64,000 nt of DNA from Luoshenia tenuis (GTDB taxonomy: Bacteria > Bacillota > Clostridia > Christensenellales > GCA-900066905): assembly GCF_014384745.1 (NCBI RefSeq), contig NZ_JACRSO010000001.1:868001-932000 (forward strand), read 5' to 3'. The notes beneath the pieces are model-generated. The model was given only the letters and a program-made list of their open reading frames with translations, did not search any database and had not been told where the DNA came from. Positions 43,167 through 52,071 of the stretch are shown piece by piece. The position numbers and the translations under genes were made by a program. Within the stretch, counting starts at the first letter, position 1, and every line of letters starts with the position of its first letter.

Positions 43167-43712
43167 ATGCAGGAATTTCATCAGGACAACCGTTTATCCG
43201 TAATCTTTAACCGCCGCAGCGTCCGCAGTTATCAAGATAGGCCCGTGGAGCGGGAAAAACTGGAGCTGCTGCTCAAGGCCGCCATGGCCGCACCTTCCGC
43301 CCGCAATTCCAAGCCCTGGGCCTTTGTCGTGGTCGATCAGCCCGAAAGCATGAACGCCCTGCGGGATACGATGCTGTTTGGCAAATACAATGCGCCCGCC
43401 GCCATCGTGGTCTGCGGGGATATGTCCAAAACCCAGGAGGGCGAAAAGGGTGGATTCTGGATCGAGGACTGCTCGGCCGCGCTGGAGAACATCCTCATCG
43501 CCGCCGTGGGGCTGGACCTGGGAACGGTATGGCTGGGCAGCTATCCCAATTCCGCCCAATATCCGGCCGTACAAAAGACGTTGGGCCTGCCCGATACGCT
43601 GGTTCCGCTGGGCGTGGTCTACATCGGCTACCCGGCCGAAAAGCCGGAGCCCCGCACCCAGTACGACGAGGCGGCTATCCACTGGCAGCGTTTTGGCGGC
43701 CAAAAGAACTAA
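43167..43712 (+). CDS. Nitroreductase family protein, first copy
   Basis: A 181-residue FMN-dependent oxidoreductase. The family opening FNRRSVRSYQDRPV and KAAMAAPSARNSKPWAF form the FMN and nicotinamide side; DCSAALENILIAAVGLDLGTVWLG and PLGVVYIGYPAEKPEPR are the usual C-terminal motifs. The ATG at 43167 has AGGGGAGGA six bases upstream and is preferred over an upstream ATG without such a site. It is followed 12 bases later by a second, related nitroreductase. They may act together on quinones or nitro compounds; no specific substrate is known. Confidence 0.92.
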   Translation: MQEFHQDNRLSVIFNRRSVRSYQDRPVEREKLELLLKAAMAAPSARNSKPWAFVVVDQPESMNALRDTMLFGKYNAPAAIVVCGDMSKTQEGEKGGFWIEDCSAALENILIAAVGLDLGTVWLGSYPNSAQYPAVQKTLGLPDTLVPLGVVYIGYPAEKPEPRTQYDEAAIHWQRFGGQKN

Positions 43713-43724
43713 GGAGGGCTACAG

Positions 43725-44237
43725 ATGAACCAAGCTTTAGAAAACCTGTACGCGCGGCGATCGATCCGCAAATTTACCGATAAACCTGTGACAGATGAGC
43801 AGCTGCACCAGCTGCTGAAAGCCGCCATGTGCGCCCCCACCGCCGCCAATACCCAGTGCTGGCACTTTGTCCTCATGCGCGATCCGGCGGCCCGTGAGGC
43901 CATCGTCAAAGTCCATCCCAACGGCCGCCCGCTGCTGGACGCGGATCTTGGCATCGTCATCCTGGCGGATCTGGACCGGGAAAAGGCCCCCGGCTACTTC
44001 CCCGGGGATTGCGGCGCCGCGGCGCAGAATATTTTGCTGGCCGCACAGGCACAGGGGCTGGGTGCGGTCTGGCTAGGCATCTATCCCATGCAGGAGCGGG
44101 TTGAAGCGCTTTCCCAGATCCTAAAAGTGCCGAAAAACATCGTCCCCTTCTGCATTATTGCCGTAGGCAACCCTGCTGAAAGCAGACAGCCCAACGACCG
44201 TTACCTAGCAGATCGGGTACACGAAGAAGTCTGGTAG
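43725..44237 (+). CDS. Nitroreductase family protein, second copy
   Basis: A 170-residue relative of the preceding gene: YARRSIRKFTDKPV, LKAAMCAPTAANTQCWHF, DCGAAAQNILLAAQAQGLGAVWLG and CIIAVGNPAESRQP keep all family motifs. AAGGAGG lies 7 bases before the ATG. The two proteins differ throughout, so the pair is an old duplication or a fixed partnership, not a recent copy. A strong terminator ends the operon. Confidence 0.92.
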   Translation: MNQALENLYARRSIRKFTDKPVTDEQLHQLLKAAMCAPTAANTQCWHFVLMRDPAAREAIVKVHPNGRPLLDADLGIVILADLDREKAPGYFPGDCGAAAQNILLAAQAQGLGAVWLGIYPMQERVEALSQILKVPKNIVPFCIIAVGNPAESRQPNDRYLADRVHEEVW

Positions 44238-44253
44238 TAGATTATCAATATAC

Positions 44254-44289
44254 AAAAAAGCCTGCGCTAACAAGTGCGCAGGCTTTTTT
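44254..44289. terminator. Bidirectional terminator
   Basis: AAAAAAGCCTGCGC/GCGCAGGCTTTTTT, 14-bp stem, 8-base loop, between converging transcripts. Confidence 0.9.
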
Positions 44290-44307
44290 ACCCTGAAGCT
44301 TATTTCC

Positions 44308-45573
44308 CTATGCGTTTTCCAGCGCCTGGCGCACATCCTCAATGATATCTTCCACGTTCTCGATCCCTACGGATAAGCGGATCAGCCCCGGGGTGATGCC
44401 GCCGTCGATCAGCTGGCGATCGGTCAGCTGGCGGTGGGTCGAGCTGGCCGGATGCAGCACGCTGGTGCGCACGTCGGCTACATGTACCACCAAAGAGGCC
44501 AGTTTCAAACTATCGATAAAGCGCACCGCCGCCTCGCGCCCGCCCTTGATGGAAAAGGCGATTACCCCACTGCACCCCTTGGGCAGGTATTTCTCCGCCA
44601 GGGCCTTATAGGGGTTGCCCGGCAGCGTGGGATAGTTTACGGCTTCCAACTTCTCGTGCCCGGCTAAAAAGCGGGCCACGGCATCGGCATTCTGGCTGTG
44701 GCGCTCCATGCGCAGGTGCAGGGTCTCCAGGCCCAGGTTGATCAAAAAAGCCCCCTGCGCGCTCTGGCAGGTACCTAAGTCCCGCATCAGCTGCACGCGA
44801 GCCTTGGTGATATACGCCGCCTTGCCAAAATCCTTGGTATAGGTCACCCCATGGTAGGATTCATCCGGCTGGGTCAGCCCCGGGTACTTGCCGTTCTCCC
44901 AGTCGAAATTGCCGCTGTCCACGATCACGCCGCCCACCTGCACCGCATGGCCATCCATGTATTTGGTGGTGGAATGGGTGACGATGTCCGCCCCAAACTC
45001 AAAGGGGCGGCACAAAATGGGCGTAGCAAAGGTATTATCTACGATCAGCGGCACGCCAAATTGATGGGCGATGCGCGCCATCTTTTCGATATCCAGCACC
45101 GCGATGGCCGGGTTGGCGATGGTCTCGCCGAAAACCGCCTTTGTGTTGGTACGGAAGGCCTGGGCGATCTTCTCCTCATCGTCGTCAGCATTGACGAAGG
45201 TGACCTCGATGCCCATCTTTTTCATGGTCACTGCAAACAGGTTGACTGTTCCGCCGTAGATGGTAGAGGTGCTGACAAAGTGATCGCCCGCCTCCAGAAT
45301 ATTCAGCAGCGCCAGCAGGCTGGCCGCCTGCCCGGAGGAGGTGCAAAGCGCCCCTACGCCGCCTTCCAGCGCGGCAATCTTATTTTCCACCGCCTCGACG
45401 GTGGGGTTGGAGATGCGCGTATACATATGCCCAGGCGCCGTCAGGTCAAACAACTGCCCCACATGCTCCGTAGAGGCATAGCGGTAAGTGGTACTCTGGT
45501 AGATGGGCAGCGCCTGAGGCTGTCCGTTCTCCGCGTGATAGCCTGCGTGCAGGCACTGCGTCTCGATCTTCAA
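44308..45573 (-). CDS. metY: O-acetylhomoserine aminocarboxypropyltransferase (MetY type)
   Basis: A 421-residue PLP enzyme of the Cys/Met metabolism family, cytoplasmic. It can add sulfide to O-acetylhomoserine to form homocysteine. Motifs: QSTTYRYAST, TRISNPTVEAVENKIAALEGG, the PLP-phosphate loop SSGQAASLLAL, and the Schiff-base lysine in THSTTKYMDGH. The C-terminus has TSVLHPASSTHRQL and GLIRLSVGIENVEDI. Length and the STTK motif fit MetY more than MetB/MetC. No SAM riboswitch is seen in the 50-base gap before it. It follows the radical SAM gene and may be read with it. Confidence 0.92.
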   Translation of the reverse strand: MKIETQCLHAGYHAENGQPQALPIYQSTTYRYASTEHVGQLFDLTAPGHMYTRISNPTVEAVENKIAALEGGVGALCTSSGQAASLLALLNILEAGDHFVSTSTIYGGTVNLFAVTMKKMGIEVTFVNADDDEEKIAQAFRTNTKAVFGETIANPAIAVLDIEKMARIAHQFGVPLIVDNTFATPILCRPFEFGADIVTHSTTKYMDGHAVQVGGVIVDSGNFDWENGKYPGLTQPDESYHGVTYTKDFGKAAYITKARVQLMRDLGTCQSAQGAFLINLGLETLHLRMERHSQNADAVARFLAGHEKLEAVNYPTLPGNPYKALAEKYLPKGCSGVIAFSIKGGREAAVRFIDSLKLASLVVHVADVRTSVLHPASSTHRQLTDRQLIDGGITPGLIRLSVGIENVEDIIEDVRQALENA

Positions 45574-45629
45574 AACTTCATCTCTCCTTCAAGCTTTGCC
45601 CTACTTCTAATGGGCAAGCAGCGTTTCAA

Positions 45630-46268
45630 TTACTCCTCGCCAGGCGTGCCGCTGGCGTATTCCGGCGTTTCCGGCGGGATATAGGCGCGCACCCGCAGCG
45701 GCAGGCCTACCTTAGCCGCCAATTTCCGGCAATTCGCCACCCGCCCTTGGCCGATCACGTCCACCACGCTCAAACAGGTATCGATCCCCTGTTTGGCGCA
45801 ATCCTTGGCAAAAGAGAGCATCGCGTCAAAGGCCAGCTCGCCGTAGCGGCTGTTTACCGTCATCTGGTAATCCTTGGCATTGTCCATGTTCAGGCTGACC
45901 GAGATCACATCCACCGCGCCCACCAACTCCGGAGCGATCCTTCTGTTGTTGATCAGCTCCCCATGGCCATTGGTGTTCAGCCGTACCCGCTTGCCCTGGG
46001 CTTTCAGCCAGGCGCCCACGGTTTTGAGCTGCTCTAAGCGATAGGTAGGCTCGCCAAAGCCGCAAAAGACCACCTCGCGGTAATCCTCCAAGTTCACCTG
46101 ACGCAGCGCTTCTAATACCTCATCCGTGGAAGGATCGTGATCCAGCCACAGGTTATGGTCCCCTACGCCCTTATGGTCCCGCCGCACGCAAAAGCTACAG
46201 GCGCAATCACACCGGTTGGTCAGATTGATATACAGGGCTCCGTCCAGATCATAAACCACTGTCTGCAT
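45630..46268 (-). CDS. TatD-associated radical SAM protein
   Basis: A 212-residue radical SAM enzyme. The [4Fe-4S]-binding CxxxCxxC is NRCDCACSFCVR (about residues 17-28), followed by FCGFGEPTYRL and LNTNGHGELIN. The protein lacks the SPASM-type C-terminal cysteine set. Members of this group occur next to tatD. Here tatD lies just upstream, separated by about 70 bases that hold a possible promoter (GTGACG-N17-TATAAT near 46307). The function is unknown; it resembles small activase-like proteins. The end (ETPEYASGTPGEE) is intact. Confidence 0.88.
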   Translation of the reverse strand: MQTVVYDLDGALYINLTNRCDCACSFCVRRDHKGVGDHNLWLDHDPSTDEVLEALRQVNLEDYREVVFCGFGEPTYRLEQLKTVGAWLKAQGKRVRLNTNGHGELINNRRIAPELVGAVDVISVSLNMDNAKDYQMTVNSRYGELAFDAMLSFAKDCAKQGIDTCLSVVDVIGQGRVANCRKLAAKVGLPLRVRAYIPPETPEYASGTPGEE

Positions 46269-46341
46269 AATATCCCCTCATTCTTTGCGGACCGGCCGCT
46301 CTTTTCTCCATTATAGTGCATCTTATCTCTCGCGTCACGCC

Positions 46342-47109
46342 TCAAAGCCCAAATAGGCGGCAGGCGTTCTCATAGCATTCCTCGGCCAGCCGGTCCGGCC
46401 CCACGCCGCGCACCGCGGCCAGGCGCGAAGCAACCTCGGCTACAAAGTCCGGCTGGTTGCGCTTACCCCGGTGGGGTTCGGGCGCCATATAAGGGCTGTC
46501 CGTTTCGATCAGCAGCCGGTCAGATGGCACCTGCGCGGCCACTTCCCGCAGCCTGCCGGCATTTTTAAAGGTCACCGGGCCCGCAAAGGAGATGTAAAAG
46601 CCCATATCCAGGCACTGTTTAGCCGTCTCCCAGCTGCCGGAAAAGCAGTGCATCACGCCCCGGGGCAGGCGGCCCCTGTTCGCGCGGAGCAATTCCATAG
46701 CATCTCCCCAGGCCTCCCTTAGATGGAAGCTCACCGGCTTATCCAACTGGACGGCCAGCGCCATCTGCTCAGCCATCTTTTCGCGCTGTACGTCCCGCGG
46801 ACTCAGGTCATAATGATAATCCAGCCCAATTTCGCCCAGGGCCACCACCTTGGGGTGACTGAGCAGCGCGCGCAGCTGCTCCAGGTAATCCGCCGGCGCC
46901 TGCGCCGCCTCGTGGGGGTGCACCCCGGCCATGGCGTAGATAAAGTCGTACCGCTCCGCCAGGGCAATGGCCGCGCGGGAAGTCTCAAGGTCGGAGGCCG
47001 CGTTGGCCACCCGGGCTACGCCGCCCGCCTGCAGGTGGGCGATCAGCGCCTCCCGGTCCTCATCAAAACGGCTGTCGTCCAGATGGGCATGGCTATCGAA
47101 CAGAAGCAT
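46342..47109 (-). CDS. tatD: TatD-family metal-dependent deoxyribonuclease
   Basis: A 255-residue TIM-barrel hydrolase. Metal ligands are in DSHAHLDD (residues 5-12), GEIGLDYHYD, HFSGS-type HCFSGSWETAK and ETDSPYMAPEPHRGKRNQP. TatD proteins are 3'-5' exonucleases acting on DNA or RNA in repair and turnover. The ATG directly follows the metG stop (TAAATG), with GAGGTGGG as a ribosome site. The metG-tatD order is conserved in Bacillota. Confidence 0.96.
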   Translation of the reverse strand: MLLFDSHAHLDDSRFDEDREALIAHLQAGGVARVANAASDLETSRAAIALAERYDFIYAMAGVHPHEAAQAPADYLEQLRALLSHPKVVALGEIGLDYHYDLSPRDVQREKMAEQMALAVQLDKPVSFHLREAWGDAMELLRANRGRLPRGVMHCFSGSWETAKQCLDMGFYISFAGPVTFKNAGRLREVAAQVPSDRLLIETDSPYMAPEPHRGKRNQPDFVAEVASRLAAVRGVGPDRLAEECYENACRLFGL

Positions 47110-49059
47110 TTAGCCCACCTCGGAACCCGGGGCCATCTCCCCGTCCACTGTCAGCACTTTCAGGCTGCCATCCGGCCCCTCGGCCGAGAGCAGCATGCCC
47201 TCGGACAGGATGCCCTTGAGCTTGGCCGGCTTTAAGTTGGCCACCAGAATCAGGTTTTTGCCCACCAGCTCCTCCGGCTTATAATACTTGGCGATGCCAG
47301 AGACCACCGTACGGGTCTCACCGCCCAGATCTAAGCTGAATTTCAACAATTTGTTGGAGCCTTCCACCGCCTCGCAGTTCAACACCCGGGCGACTTTCAG
47401 CTGTACTTTGGCAAAGTCGTCGATCTTGATCTGCGCAGGCGCAGGTTTTTCCTCCGCCTTGGGCTGCGGCTTGGCCTCCGGTTCCGGTTTAGCCGGCATC
47501 AACGCCTCCAGCTCCTTTTTCAGATCCAGCCGCGGGAACAGCGCCTCGCCCTTGCACACTTTGGCACCCGCAGGGAACTGGCCAAAGGCTTTCAAGCTGT
47601 CCCAGGTCTTGAGCGCCTCATCCTCCAGGCCGATCTGCGCATAAATCTTCTCGGGCACGTGCACCATGACGGGTGAGACCAGCACGGCAATATAGCGGAT
47701 GGCTTCTACCAGGTGGTAGAGCACGCCCTTCAGGCGCTCCTTCCCCTCCTCGGTGCGCGCCAGCACCCAGGGCTCGGTCACGTCGATATACTTGTTGCAA
47801 TCGCTGACGAACTTGAACAGCTCCGCCAGGGCTACGCTAAATTGCAGCTGATCCATCTGCTTTTCCATGCTGCCGGGCAGGGCCTCGGCCTTGGCGCGCA
47901 GCTCCTTATCCTCCGCGGCCAGCGGGCCGGGCGCGGGCACCGTGCCGTCAAAATACTTCTCTACCATGGCCACCGTGCGGCTGACCAGGTTGCCCAGGTC
48001 GTTGGCCAGGTCCGCGTTGATGCGGCCCACCAGCGCCTCGTTGGAAAACTCGCCGTCCGCGCCAAAGGGCATCTCCCGCATCAGGAAGTAGCGGATGGCA
48101 TCCGGAGAATAGCGCTGGCACAGCACCACCGGGTCCACCACGTTGCCCTTGGATTTGGACATCTTGCCCCCGCCAAAGACCAGCCAGCCGTGGCCGAACA
48201 CCTGCTTGGGCAGCGGCAGGCCCAGGGCCTTGAGCATGATCGGCCAGATGATGGTGTGGAAGCGCACGATCTCCTTGCCCACCAGGTGCACGTCTGCCGG
48301 CCAGTACTTTTGGTACAGGCTGTCGTCCTCACTGCCATAGCCCAGGGCGGTAATGTAGTTGCTTAGCGCATCCAGCCATACGTAGACCGTATGCCCCGGG
48401 TCAAAGGTGACCGGGATGCCCCACTTGATGGAGGTACGCGACACGCACAGATCCTCCAGCCCCGGCCGCAGGAAGTTATTGAGCATCTCGTTGGTGCGGG
48501 TCACCGGCTGGATGAACTCCGGGTTCTTCTCGATGTAATCGATCAGCCAATCCTGATACTTAGAGAGCTTGAAGAAATAGCTCTCCTCCCGCATGCGCTC
48601 CACCGGCCGGCCGCAATCCGGGCACACGCCGTCTTTGGCCTGGATCTCCGTCCAGAAGGATTCGCAGGGCGTACAATACCAGCCTTCGTACTCGGCCTTA
48701 TAGATATCGCCCTGGTCGTAAAGCTGTTTAAAGATCTTCTGCACGGCTTTTACGTGCCGTTCGTCCGTGGTTCTGATAAAATCGTTGTAGTCCACGTCCA
48801 TCAGCTTCCACAGCTCTTTTACGCCGGATACGATCTTATCCACGAACGCCTGGGGCGTGACCCCGGCCTCCTTAGCCCGGCGCTCGATCTTTTGCCCGTG
48901 CTCATCCGTCCCGGTGAGGAAATAGACGTCATACCCCGTCAGCTTTTTAAAGCGGGCCAGCGTATCCGCCGCCACCGAGCAGTAGGCATGGCCGATATGC
49001 AGGTTATCGCTGGGGTAATAGATGGGCGTGGTCACATAAAAAGTTTTTTTGTCCGCCAT
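47110..49059 (-). CDS. metG: Methionyl-tRNA synthetase
   Basis: A 649-residue enzyme that charges tRNA-Met. The catalytic HIGH (YPSDNLHIGHAYC) and KMSKS (GGGKMSKSKGNVVD) motifs are present. A zinc site CTPCESFWTEIQ..CPDCGRPV splits the catalytic fold. A C-terminal EMAP/Trbp111-like tRNA-binding domain starts at about 540 (IDDFAKVQLKVARVL). Upstream is a T-box with an AUG specifier, so uncharged tRNA-Met should raise its expression. It is followed at once by tatD. Confidence 0.97.
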   Translation of the reverse strand: MADKKTFYVTTPIYYPSDNLHIGHAYCSVAADTLARFKKLTGYDVYFLTGTDEHGQKIERRAKEAGVTPQAFVDKIVSGVKELWKLMDVDYNDFIRTTDERHVKAVQKIFKQLYDQGDIYKAEYEGWYCTPCESFWTEIQAKDGVCPDCGRPVERMREESYFFKLSKYQDWLIDYIEKNPEFIQPVTRTNEMLNNFLRPGLEDLCVSRTSIKWGIPVTFDPGHTVYVWLDALSNYITALGYGSEDDSLYQKYWPADVHLVGKEIVRFHTIIWPIMLKALGLPLPKQVFGHGWLVFGGGKMSKSKGNVVDPVVLCQRYSPDAIRYFLMREMPFGADGEFSNEALVGRINADLANDLGNLVSRTVAMVEKYFDGTVPAPGPLAAEDKELRAKAEALPGSMEKQMDQLQFSVALAELFKFVSDCNKYIDVTEPWVLARTEEGKERLKGVLYHLVEAIRYIAVLVSPVMVHVPEKIYAQIGLEDEALKTWDSLKAFGQFPAGAKVCKGEALFPRLDLKKELEALMPAKPEPEAKPQPKAEEKPAPAQIKIDDFAKVQLKVARVLNCEAVEGSNKLLKFSLDLGGETRTVVSGIAKYYKPEELVGKNLILVANLKPAKLKGILSEGMLLSAEGPDGSLKVLTVDGEMAPGSEVG

Positions 49060-49097
49060 GAGGAAAATCCCCTCTTTCTATCTTTTCTTTTGGAAAT

Positions 49098-49376
49098 TAA
49101 AAAAGGCACCCCAACCCCACGAAGGGGCGGGAATGCCCGCGGTACCACCCTTATTTTGCCGCCGTTGCGGCGGCCTCAAAGCCGGACGGCTAACACCATC
49201 CGCGCGCTGTATCGGGCGCGCCCGCTGCCGCCTAAGAATCCCTTTCGGCGCCAGAAGCTCCGGGGCCATGTTCGCCGCCCGCCCTTTGCCGGCTTTCACC
49301 CGCCCCGGCTCTCTTTTAAAAGGGATAAAAACGGTTACTCTTCCCATCATCGCTACAGGTCTACTATTTCCAATTA
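49098..49376 (-). promoter_or_regulatory. T-box leader of metG, tRNA-Met responsive
   Basis: The minus strand has the T-box core AAGGGTGGTACCGCGGG (about 49138-49152) and a terminator GGCATTCCCGCCCC/GGGGTTGGGGTGCC plus T-run (49099-49135). Stem I distal motif AGAGAGCCGGGG..GGTGAAAGCCGG lies at about 49285-49311. The 3' side reads GCGAACATGGCC with ATG at 49267-49269 as specifier, matching the gene product. Confidence 0.92.
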
Positions 49377-49382
49377 AAAACT

Positions 49383-49410
49383 ATTATATACCTTATTTCG
49401 CTTCTGTCAA
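49383..49410 (-). promoter_or_regulatory. Promoter of the metG T-box operon
   Basis: TTGACA (49405-49410), 16 bases, TATAAT (49383-49388) on the minus strand; the -35 lies inside the end of the ComB-like gene. Confidence 0.75.
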
Positions 49411-50121
49411 GGTGGTGATGGCCCCATCCTGCCACAGGGGCAGGGTCTGCACCACATCCTGCGCATAGCAATAATCAAGGTCCGCCGCGAAGCCCGCGGC
49501 GATCACCCGGCCCACGTGCAGGCATTGCGCCAGCGCACCCTTGATATCGTCCTTCCCCAGGCGGTAGAGCGCCAGCGCATGGTTTGCCAGATCGTCCAGC
49601 TCAAAATCGCCCAATGCACACAGCCGGTGTACCAATGCCCCGGCGCAGAGCACATCGTCCATGGAGTACTTATCGTTGGTGCCCGCGCACAAAATCGCCA
49701 CATCCAGCCCGGATGCGGCCGCCGCCCGGCAGGCCGCCAAGGCATTGCGAAAACAGGCCAGCCCAACCGTTTTACCCCCCTGCACTGCCCGCAGGATCGC
49801 GCGGGTGCCGTTGGAGGTGGTCATGATCAGTTCCTTACCCGCCACGGCCTGAGGCGTATATTCAGACGGGGAATTGCTCAGGTCAAACCCCTCGATCTTC
49901 ACCGCCTTGCGCTCCCCACACAGCAGCGCGCCGGGATGGCGCTCCCGCTTTGCAAAGGCCTGCTCCACCGTTTCCACCGGGTAGACCCGCGCCGCGCCGT
50001 TGTCCAGCGCCGTCACCATCACGCTGGTCGCCCGCAATACGTCGATCACCAACACAAAATGATCGCGCAGCCGCTCCGGCCGCGCCTCATCGATTATCGA
50101 AAACACCGCGCACTTTGGCAT
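49393..50121 (-). CDS. comB: 2-phosphosulfolactate phosphatase family protein (ComB)
   Basis: A 242-residue Mg-dependent phosphatase-like protein. Family stretches VLVIDVLRATSVMVTAL, LCGERKAVKIEGFDLSNSP, TTSNGTRAIL and LCAGTNDKYSMDDVLCAG are all kept. ComB removes phosphate from phosphosulfolactate in coenzyme M synthesis in archaea. In spore formers related enzymes may make sulfolactate. No comA or other sulfolactate gene lies nearby. The ATG at 50121 follows GAAGGAAGGGA; an upstream ATG six codons earlier is less likely. Confidence 0.88.
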   Translation of the reverse strand: MPKCAVFSIIDEARPERLRDHFVLVIDVLRATSVMVTALDNGAARVYPVETVEQAFAKRERHPGALLCGERKAVKIEGFDLSNSPSEYTPQAVAGKELIMTTSNGTRAILRAVQGGKTVGLACFRNALAACRAAAASGLDVAILCAGTNDKYSMDDVLCAGALVHRLCALGDFELDDLANHALALYRLGKDDIKGALAQCLHVGRVIAAGFAADLDYCYAQDVVQTLPLWQDGAITTLTEAK

Positions 50122-50243
50122 ATTGATCCCTTCCTTCAAAGGGGATTATACCATAACCGTGGGCCTTTGTGCGCGCAGGCAGAGCAATATAGCGAAAATG
50201 GGCGAAGGCTTATGATGCGCATCACCTTCAGTTATATCAGATC

Positions 50244-50777
50244 TTATCCGCCCCACATCAGGTTGCAGATGCCGATGGCCGCCACCGTGCCCGCCAGCAT
50301 GGCCAGCAGCGCCGCTGGGATGGTATAACGGGTCTTTTGCACCCCCACCACGCCGAAATACAGCGCTACGGTATAAAACACCGTTTCCGTAGAGCCCATC
50401 ATCACCGAGGCCATCCGGCCGATCATGGAGTCCGGCCCGTACGCGGTAAACAGTTCCGAGATCACGCCCAGCGCCGCAGAGCCCGATAGCGGGCGGATCA
50501 GCGTCAGTCCCAGCAGTTCTTTGGGCATGCCGATGGCGGCCAGCGGAGCAGCCAGCGCGTTCTCCAGCGCACCCAGCGCGCCGCTGGCCCGCAGCATCGC
50601 CACCGCTACCAGCATGGCCGTCAAAAAGGGGAGCACCCGCAGCGCCGTGCCCAGACCCTGGCGCGCGCCCTGCACAAACACGTCGTACCCCTGTACGCCG
50701 CGCAGCGCGGCAAACAGCACGATCAGCGCGATGATGACCGGGATGACCAGATCGCCCGCGGATTGTAAAAGCTGCAT
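50244..50777 (-). CDS. spmB: Spore maturation protein B
   Basis: A 177-residue membrane protein of the nucleoside-recognition (Gate) family. About four hydrophobic segments; key stretches are VLPFLTAMLVAVAMLRASGA, MPKELLGLTLIRPLSGSAALG and STETVFYTVALYFG, all typical of SpmB. SpmA and SpmB are needed for full dehydration of the spore core in Bacillus. AAAGGTGG lies 8 bases before the ATG at 50777, which begins two bases after spmA ends. Confidence 0.94.
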   Translation of the reverse strand: MQLLQSAGDLVIPVIIALIVLFAALRGVQGYDVFVQGARQGLGTALRVLPFLTAMLVAVAMLRASGALGALENALAAPLAAIGMPKELLGLTLIRPLSGSAALGVISELFTAYGPDSMIGRMASVMMGSTETVFYTVALYFGVVGVQKTRYTIPAALLAMLAGTVAAIGICNLMWGG

Positions 50778-50779
50778 GA

Positions 50780-51352
50780 TCAAAACCACCTTTGCATCAG
50801 CTTAGCCGCCAAAATCCCTACCGCCGTGGAAACAGTGGTGGCCAGCAGCGCCGGCAATACAATCTCCGCCGGGTTGGCCGAGCCCGCGCTCTGACGCAGG
50901 GCGATCAGGCTGGTGGGCACCAGCTGGATGGAAGAGGCGTTGATCACCAACAGCATACACATAGCGTTGGTCGCCCTTTTCTTAAGCGGGCTGCAGGCCT
51001 CCAGCTCCCGCATGGCCTCAAGGCCCAAGGGCGTCGCCGCGTTCCCCAGGCCCAGCATATTGGCCGTCAGGTTCATGGAGATGGCCTCCCGGCTTTTGGC
51101 GCTTCGCGCCTCGGGAAACAGCCAGGCGATGGGCTTTTTCAGCAGCCTGCCCAGCCCCTTTTGCAGCCCCGCCGCATCGGCCACCCGCATCAGTCCCAGC
51201 CACAGGGCATATCCGCCGGCCAGGCCGATCGAGAGGGTCACGGCCTGGCTGGCCGCATCCATGGCGGCCTGCCCTACGGCGGGCAATGTGCCGTTTACCG
51301 CGCCCGCCACCAGCGCGCACAGCACCATCCCGATCCAGAGATAATTGACCAT
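50780..51352 (-). CDS. spmA: Spore maturation protein A
   Basis: A 190-residue membrane protein with about five hydrophobic segments. SpmA family motifs: GLMRVADAAGLQKGLGRLLKKP, LFPEARSAKSREAISMNLTANMLGLGNAATPLG (in two parts) and LLVINASSIQLVPTSLIALR. The ATG at 51352 follows GGAGGGGGAGGG; a longer frame reads into the promoter. It forms a two-gene operon with spmB. Confidence 0.94.
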   Translation of the reverse strand: MVNYLWIGMVLCALVAGAVNGTLPAVGQAAMDAASQAVTLSIGLAGGYALWLGLMRVADAAGLQKGLGRLLKKPIAWLFPEARSAKSREAISMNLTANMLGLGNAATPLGLEAMRELEACSPLKKRATNAMCMLLVINASSIQLVPTSLIALRQSAGSANPAEIVLPALLATTVSTAVGILAAKLMQRWF

Positions 51353-51503
51353 TTCGCCCTCCCCCTCCATGCGCTTTTCTACTCTATACGCTATGCAAAA
51401 CCATATATACTTAGACCTTTTATAATCCACACGGCATTGAAGAGGACCGGCGCATATGGTACACTAAAGCTCCCTAAAAATCTTATGAATAGAGGATATT
51501 GCC

Positions 51504-52010
51504 ATGAAGATCGCGGTCATGGGTTACAGCGGCGCCGGAAAATCCACCCTGGCCAAAGCCCTGTCCGGTCACTACCAGTGCCCTCTGCTCTATCTGGATA
51601 CGGTCAATTTTGAACCGGGATGGGTGGAGCGAGACCCTGAAAAGGGACGGGAGATAGTGACGCGCTTTATGCAAAACAGCAGCTGGGTGATCGACGGTAA
51701 CTATGCGCGCTTTTATCAGCCTCAGCGTTTACAGCAGGCCGACTGTATCATTTGGATGAATTATGCCCGGGTCCGGTGTTTCTTTCGCGCGCTTAAGCGC
51801 TATTACCGCCATAAGGGCCGCGCACGGGAGAGCTGCGCCCCCGGATGTGTAGAAAAGTTTGATTGGGCCTTTGCCTGGTGGATCCTGTGGGCAGGGCGCA
51901 CTCGTGAAAAACGCGCTCACTACCGGCAGATCGTAGAGCAATACGCCCCCAAGGTCGTGATCCTCAAAAACGACCGGCAGGTAGCGCGCTTTTTAAAAAA
52001 TCTGCCCTAG
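51504..52010 (+). CDS. P-loop kinase-like protein (FlaR / DNA topology modulation family)
   Basis: A 168-residue adenylate-kinase-like protein. The P-loop is MGYSGAGKSTLAKAL (residues 6-20), then YLDTVNFEPGWVERD and WVIDGNYARF, and a basic lid region (RRALKRYYRHKGRARE-like). Relatives are annotated as FlaR topology modulation proteins, but their real role is unclear. The ATG has GAGGATATTG upstream. It is flanked by a terminator shared with pyrG. Confidence 0.85.
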   Translation: MKIAVMGYSGAGKSTLAKALSGHYQCPLLYLDTVNFEPGWVERDPEKGREIVTRFMQNSSWVIDGNYARFYQPQRLQQADCIIWMNYARVRCFFRALKRYYRHKGRARESCAPGCVEKFDWAFAWWILWAGRTREKRAHYRQIVEQYAPKVVILKNDRQVARFLKNLP

Positions 52011-52018
52011 TCCATGCA

Positions 52019-52056
52019 AAAAGCCCTGCCTTGGAATCTTCCAAAGCAGGGCTTTT
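52019..52056. terminator. Bidirectional terminator
   Basis: AAAAGCCCTGC (52019-52029) and GCAGGGCTTTT (52046-52056) enclose a second stem TTGGAA/TTCCAA; nearly perfect 38-base hairpin with T-runs both ways. Confidence 0.9.
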
Positions 52057-52071
52057 ATTTTGAATATTAAT

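Noticed and set aside
45574..45629. SAM riboswitch before metY
   Set aside because: The gap between the radical SAM gene and metY is only about 56 bases and shows no SAM-riboswitch motif.
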